In this document: positions 60,239-64,000 of the stretch, piece by piece
Position numbering within the stretch: position 1 is the first letter of the stretch
Layout of the letters: every line of letters begins with the position of its first letter
Assembly: GCA_021822115.1 (NCBI GenBank)
Contig: JAJZSA010000002.1
Location: forward strand, 1 to 64,000
DNA from: Pseudomonadota bacterium
GTDB lineage: Bacteria; Pseudomonadota; Gammaproteobacteria; Burkholderiales; Gallionellaceae
DNA: 64,000 nucleotides
Reading direction: 5' to 3'
Made by a program: the position numbers and the translations under genes
The notes under the pieces: generated by a model
The model's input: only the letters and a program-made list of their open reading frames with translations
Database searches by the model: none
What the model was told of the DNA's origin: nothing

Positions 60239-62281
60239 TTAGCTCGTATGCTCCACCAGGCCGTTGTGGCGCAGCAAGGCATCGATGCTGGGCGCACGGC
60301 CACGGAACGCGGTGAACGACTGCATGGCGGGGCGTGCGCCGCCGATGGACAGGATCTCGCTGCGGAAGCGCGCGCCGATCTCGGGGTTCAGCACGCCGTG
60401 CTCTTCGAACAGGCTGTAGGCATCGGCCGACAATACCTCGGCCCACTTGTAGCTGTAATAGCCCGCCGCATAGCCGCCGGCGAAGATGTGCGAGAAGCTC
60501 TGCGGGAAACGGTTGAACTCGGGCGGTACCAGCACCGCCACCTCGGCACGCACTTCGTCCAGCAGTTGCAGGATGGATTTCGCGCCGCCGGGTCGGAAAT
60601 TGCTGTGCATCAGCATGTCGAACAGGCCGAACTCGATCTGGCGCAACGTGGCCAGGCCGCTCTGGAAGTTCTTCGCCGCCAGCATCTTGTCGAACAAGGC
60701 ACGCGGCAACGGTTCGCCGCTGTCCACGTGGCGCGTCATGTTGCGCAGCACATCCCATTCCCAGCAGAAGTTCTCCATGAACTGGCTGGGCAGTTCCACC
60801 GCGTCCCATTCCACACCGTTGATGCCGGACACGCCCAGCTCTTCCACCTCAGTCAGCAGGTGATGCAGGCCATGGCCGAACTCGTGGAACAGGGTCTGCA
60901 CTTCATCGTGTGTGAATAGCGCGGGCTTGCCGCCCACCGGCGCGGAGAAGTTGCAGTTGAGGTAGGCCACCGGTGTCTGGATGCGACCATCGCCCAGACG
61001 ACGACGCGTGATCACGTCGTCCATCCAGGCGCCGCCGCGCTTGCTGGCGCGCGCATACAGGTCGAGGTAGAACTGGCCGACCAGCGCATCCTGATCGTCG
61101 CGGATATCGAAGAAGCGTACCGTGTCGTGCCATACCGGCGCGGTGGCCGGGCTGATGTGCAGACCGTACAAGGTCTCGACCACGCGGAACATGCCGCTCA
61201 GCACGGCGTCTTCCGGGAAATACTGTTTCACTTCCTGTTCGGAGAAGGCATAGCGTTGTTCGCGCAGCTTCTCGCTGGCATAGGCCACGTCCCAGGAATG
61301 CAGTGGTTCCAGGCACAGCTCCTTGCGGGCGAACTCGCGCAACTCGGCCAGATCGCGTTCGGCGAAAGGACGCGCACGCTGTGCCAGCTCGCGCGAGAAA
61401 TCGACCACCTGTTGTGGCGTCTCGGCCATCTTGGCGGCCAGCGACAGTTCGCCATAATTGGCGAAGCCGAGCAGTGCCGCCTCTTCCGCGCGCAACAGCA
61501 CGATCTCGTCCATCAACGGGGTGTTGTCCCAGTCCGTCTTGCCGAATTCGGATGCGCGGGTGGCATAGGCGCGGTACATGCGCTCGCGCAACAGGCGATT
61601 GTCGGCGAACTGCATCACCGGCAGGTAGGAGGGCGCCTTCAGCGTGAACAGCCAGCCGGCCTTGCCGGCAGCATCGGCAGCTTCGCGCGCGGTCTGCAAC
61701 ACATCCTCGGGCAGGCCGCTCACTTCGCCGCGCTGTTCCTCCAGCAAGGTGAATTCGTTGGTCGCATCCAGCAGGTTGTCGGAGAAGCGCGACGACAGTT
61801 CGCTCAAGCGTTCCTGCACTTGCATATAGCGCGCCTTCTTGTCTTGCGGCAGCTCGGCACCACCCAGGCGGAAGTCGCGCAACTCGTGTTCGATCACCTG
61901 CTTGCGGGCCGGGGTCAGCGCATCAAACTCGGCGCTCGCACGCAACGCTTTGAACTTCTCGTACAGCGCCTGGTTCTGCCCCAGCTCGGCGTAGTACTGG
62001 GTGATCTTGGGCAAGGTGCTGTTGTAGGCCTCGCGCAGTTCGGGCGAGTTCATCACTGCGTTCAGATGGCCGACCGGGCCCCAGGCGCGCGACAGGCGTT
62101 CGTTGGCATCTTCCATCGGACGCACGAAAGCGTCCCAGGTCGGCGGCACATCATCCGCCAGCTGGCGGGCGATCAGTGCGCGGTTCTCGGCCAGCAACTG
62201 GTCGATGGCGGGGCCGACATGCTCCGGTTTGATCTCGGCGAAACGGGGCAGGCCGGTGAAATCGAGTAAAGGGTTATCCAT
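60239..62281 (-). CDS. prlC: Oligopeptidase A (M3 metallopeptidase)
   Basis: A cytoplasmic zinc oligopeptidase that degrades signal peptides and short peptides. The 680-residue length equals that of E. coli OpdA. The zinc site is LFHEFGHGLHHLL (HExxH, ~465) with the downstream GVEWDAVELPSQFMENFCWE (~485-504) supplying the third Glu ligand. C-terminal GYAAGYYSYKWAEVLSADAY is also typical. The gene lies 39 bp downstream of the pyrC-like gene and nine bases upstream of the DUF4124-glutaredoxin gene. Confidence 0.95.
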   Translation of the reverse strand: MDNPLLDFTGLPRFAEIKPEHVGPAIDQLLAENRALIARQLADDVPPTWDAFVRPMEDANERLSRAWGPVGHLNAVMNSPELREAYNSTLPKITQYYAELGQNQALYEKFKALRASAEFDALTPARKQVIEHELRDFRLGGAELPQDKKARYMQVQERLSELSSRFSDNLLDATNEFTLLEEQRGEVSGLPEDVLQTAREAADAAGKAGWLFTLKAPSYLPVMQFADNRLLRERMYRAYATRASEFGKTDWDNTPLMDEIVLLRAEEAALLGFANYGELSLAAKMAETPQQVVDFSRELAQRARPFAERDLAELREFARKELCLEPLHSWDVAYASEKLREQRYAFSEQEVKQYFPEDAVLSGMFRVVETLYGLHISPATAPVWHDTVRFFDIRDDQDALVGQFYLDLYARASKRGGAWMDDVITRRRLGDGRIQTPVAYLNCNFSAPVGGKPALFTHDEVQTLFHEFGHGLHHLLTEVEELGVSGINGVEWDAVELPSQFMENFCWEWDVLRNMTRHVDSGEPLPRALFDKMLAAKNFQSGLATLRQIEFGLFDMLMHSNFRPGGAKSILQLLDEVRAEVAVLVPPEFNRFPQSFSHIFAGGYAAGYYSYKWAEVLSADAYSLFEEHGVLNPEIGARFRSEILSIGGARPAMQSFTAFRGRAPSIDALLRHNGLVEHTS

Positions 62282-62320
62282 GTTGATCCTGGGTTACGGT
62301 CGCGCCCCGCAGGGCACGTT

Positions 62321-63595
62321 TCATTGCTGGAATACGATCTGGCCGTCGAGCAGCGTGTAGCGCACGCGGCCTTGCATCTCGTAGCCGTTGAACGGGGTGT
62401 TCTTGCCCTGGCTTTTCAATGCAGCCGGTTCCACGCGCCAGCGTGCCTCGGGGTCGAAGATGCAGATGTCGGCATGCGCGCCCTGCGACAGGTGGCCCAT
62501 CTTCTGCCTCAGCAGCTGGGCCGGGTTGATGGTGATGCGCGACAGCGCGTGCAGCAATGGCACGTTCTCCTGCTCGGCCCACTTCAGCACCAGCGACAGC
62601 AGCAGCTCCAGACCGGTGGCACCCGCCTCGGCTTCGGCGAACGGCAGCAGCTTGGCATCGTCGTCCACCGGTGAGTGGTTGGAACAGATGGCATCGATGG
62701 TGCCGTCCAGCAGACCGGCGCGCAACGCCGCGCGGTCGCGCTGGCTGCGCAGCGGCGGTATCAGATGGCAGTTGGCATCGAAGAAGCCGATGTCCATCTC
62801 GGTCAGGTGCACGTGGTTCATCGACACATCGCAGGTGACGTTCAGCCCTTCCTGTTTGGCGGCGCGCACCATGTCCACGCCGGCGGCGCTGGACAGGCGG
62901 CAGATATGCAGGGTGACGCCGGTCTCGCGTGCCAGTTGCAGCGCGGTGGACAAGGCGATGGTCTCGGCCACCACCGGGATGGGCGGCAGGCCGAGACGGG
63001 TGGCCACCTCGCCGTCGTGTGCCACGCCGTTCTTGGCCAGGTAGCTGTCCTGCGCGCGCAGCCACACGCGATAGTCGAAGGTGGCGGCGTACTGCATGGC
63101 GCGCAGCAGCACGCGCGTATCGGTCAGTGGCGCATCAGCCTGACTGAACGCTTTGCAACCGGCTTCGGTCAGCTCGGCCATCTCGGTCAGTTCCGCGCCT
63201 TTCAGGCCATAGGTCAGCGCACCGATGGGGAACACCCGGCACTGGTTGAGGTTGCGTGCGCGGTGCTTGAGCATCTCCACCAGGCCGGGCTCGTCCAGCG
63301 GCGGATCGGTGTCGGGCGGACAGGCCAGCGACGTCACGCCACCAGCGACCGCAGCGGCCATCTCCGATTCCAGCGTGGCCTTGTACTCGTAACCGGGTTC
63401 GCGCAGGCGCGCAGCGACGTCGACCAGGCCGGGCATCACCACCAGCCCCTGGGCGTCGATCACCTGTCCCGCCTTGAAGCCTTTGGGCGCGGCGCCGATG
63501 CCGACGATGCGGCCGTCGCTGATATACAGGTCGCGCTGAGCGTCGAGGTCGTTCATCGGATCGATCAGGCGACCGTTCTTGATCTGGATATCCAT
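62321..63595 (-). CDS. pyrC': Non-catalytic dihydroorotase homologue (PyrC')
   Basis: A 424-residue homologue of class I dihydroorotase that lacks the active-site residues. The binuclear metal motif DxHxHxR reads DVAARLR, so H61 is Ala and H63 is Arg. LHICRLSS has Arg at 233 where a metal His is expected, and SNHSPVDDD has Asn306 in place of the catalytic Asp of TDHAPH. In Pseudomonas the same pseudo-enzyme is needed to assemble the PyrB dodecamer, and here pyrB lies two bases upstream. An active dihydroorotase should be encoded elsewhere. A TTG at 63601 is an alternative start. Confidence 0.93.
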   Translation of the reverse strand: MDIQIKNGRLIDPMNDLDAQRDLYISDGRIVGIGAAPKGFKAGQVIDAQGLVVMPGLVDVAARLREPGYEYKATLESEMAAAVAGGVTSLACPPDTDPPLDEPGLVEMLKHRARNLNQCRVFPIGALTYGLKGAELTEMAELTEAGCKAFSQADAPLTDTRVLLRAMQYAATFDYRVWLRAQDSYLAKNGVAHDGEVATRLGLPPIPVVAETIALSTALQLARETGVTLHICRLSSAAGVDMVRAAKQEGLNVTCDVSMNHVHLTEMDIGFFDANCHLIPPLRSQRDRAALRAGLLDGTIDAICSNHSPVDDDAKLLPFAEAEAGATGLELLLSLVLKWAEQENVPLLHALSRITINPAQLLRQKMGHLSQGAHADICIFDPEARWRVEPAALKSQGKNTPFNGYEMQGRVRYTLLDGQIVFQQ

Positions 63596-63597
63596 GT

Positions 63598-64000
63598 TCA
63601 ATTCCCTGCCAGTATGCTCATCACCGCCATGCGGACCGCGATGCCGAAAGTGACCTGCGGCAGGATCACCGCCTGCGAGCCGTCGGCCACGCTGGAATCG
63701 ATCTCCACGCCGCGGTTCATCGGGCCGGGGTGCATCACGATGGCGTCGCTCTTGGCCAGCGCCAGCCGTTCCTGGGTCAGGCCGTAGTATTTGAAATATT
63801 CCTGTGCCGAAGGCAGCAACGCGCCCTGCATGCGTTCGTTCTGCAAGCGCAACATCATCACCACATCCACGCCCTTCAGGCCTTCCTGTATGTCGTGGAA
63901 GACACGCACGCCCAGCTTGTCCACGTGGGTGGGTAGCAGGGTCTTGGGCGCGATCACGCGCACTTCCGGAACACCCAGCGTGGTCAGTGCGTGGATCTGC
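63598..64000 (-). CDS. pyrB: Aspartate carbamoyltransferase catalytic subunit (partial)
   Basis: Only the C-terminal ~133 codons are inside the window; the 5' part runs beyond position 64000. The segment has the aspartate-binding-domain sequence [25 protein letters not shown], then [12 protein letters not shown] with the active-site loop, and ends [16 protein letters not shown]. It commits carbamoyl phosphate and aspartate to pyrimidine synthesis. The stop lies two bases before the pyrC' ATG, as expected of a pyrB-pyrC' pair whose products form one complex. Confidence 0.95.
   Translation of the reverse strand, partial: QIHALTTLGVPEVRVIAPKTLLPTHVDKLGVRVFHDIQEGLKGVDVVMMLRLQNERMQGALLPSAQEYFKYYGLTQERLALAKSDAIVMHPGPMNRGVEIDSSVADGSQAVILPQVTFGIAVRMAVMSILAGN

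Overview
The window looks like the replication-origin region of a betaproteobacterial chromosome. The gene order rpmH-rnpA-yidD-yidC-mnmE-mnmG-rsmG-parA-parB-atpIBEFHAGDC next to dnaA-dnaN-gyrB, and the def-fmt-rsmB-DUF4390-ntrY-ntrX block, are typical of that class. A form II RuBisCO operon (cbbM-cbbQ-cbbO with a divergent cbbR) beside the Calvin-cycle genes tkt, gap, pgk, fba and fbp indicates a chemolithoautotroph. The combination would fit a Gallionellaceae-type iron oxidiser (Sideroxydans or Gallionella-like). That placement is inference from gene content and was not tested by any search.

Layout. 1-920: repeat-rich left edge (hairpins, a REP-like palindrome, a MITE-like inverted-repeat element) around a DUF2238/YjdF membrane protein. 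922-3007: an AP endonuclease divergent from pyrE and a DUF4124 protein. 3008-11907 (minus strand): carbonic anhydrase, purC, fbp, terC, purE, cbbO, cbbQ and cbbM, a carbon-fixation cluster that also holds two purine genes and a TerC transporter. 12029-12931: cbbR, sharing a 121-bp divergent regulatory region with cbbM. 12980-19890 (minus): fba, pyk, pgk, gap and tkt. 20032-26106 (minus): ntrX-like, ntrY-like, DUF4390, rsmB, fmt and def. 26196-31377 (plus): LysM protein, dprA, smg and topA. 31494-36611 (minus): gyrB, dnaN and dnaA. 36759-51746 (plus): the rpmH to rsmG series, parAB and the complete F-type ATP synthase operon. 51838-55897 (plus): glmU, glmS and an orphan ParA. 55894-64000 (minus): ubiB, a Tim44-like protein, rluA, a second exonuclease III, a DUF4124-glutaredoxin protein, prlC, a pseudo-dihydroorotase and the 3' end of pyrB.

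How the parts work together. RuBisCO form II, its CbbQO activase, carbonic anhydrase, FBPase, aldolase, phosphoglycerate kinase, GAPDH and transketolase make up most of the Calvin cycle. Phosphoribulokinase, ribulose-phosphate epimerase, ribose-5-phosphate isomerase and triose-phosphate isomerase are not in the window. A CbbR operator (T-N11-A inside ATAAG-N5-CTTAT) sits near -65 relative to a proposed cbbM promoter. The origin is marked by DnaA boxes in the AT-rich dnaA-dnaN gap and upstream of dnaA, by two parS sites (33940-33955 and 40426-40441), by parAB, and by the change of gene strand at about 36.7 kb.

No rRNA, tRNA, CRISPR, prophage or insertion sequence was seen, and no gap between genes exceeds 300 bases. 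I did not find a clearly new multi-gene system. The most notable observations are the dihydroorotase homologue that has lost its metal ligands, the composition of the CO2-fixation cluster, the NtrX-like regulator without an AAA+ domain, the parS site in the gyrB leader, and the orphan ParA.
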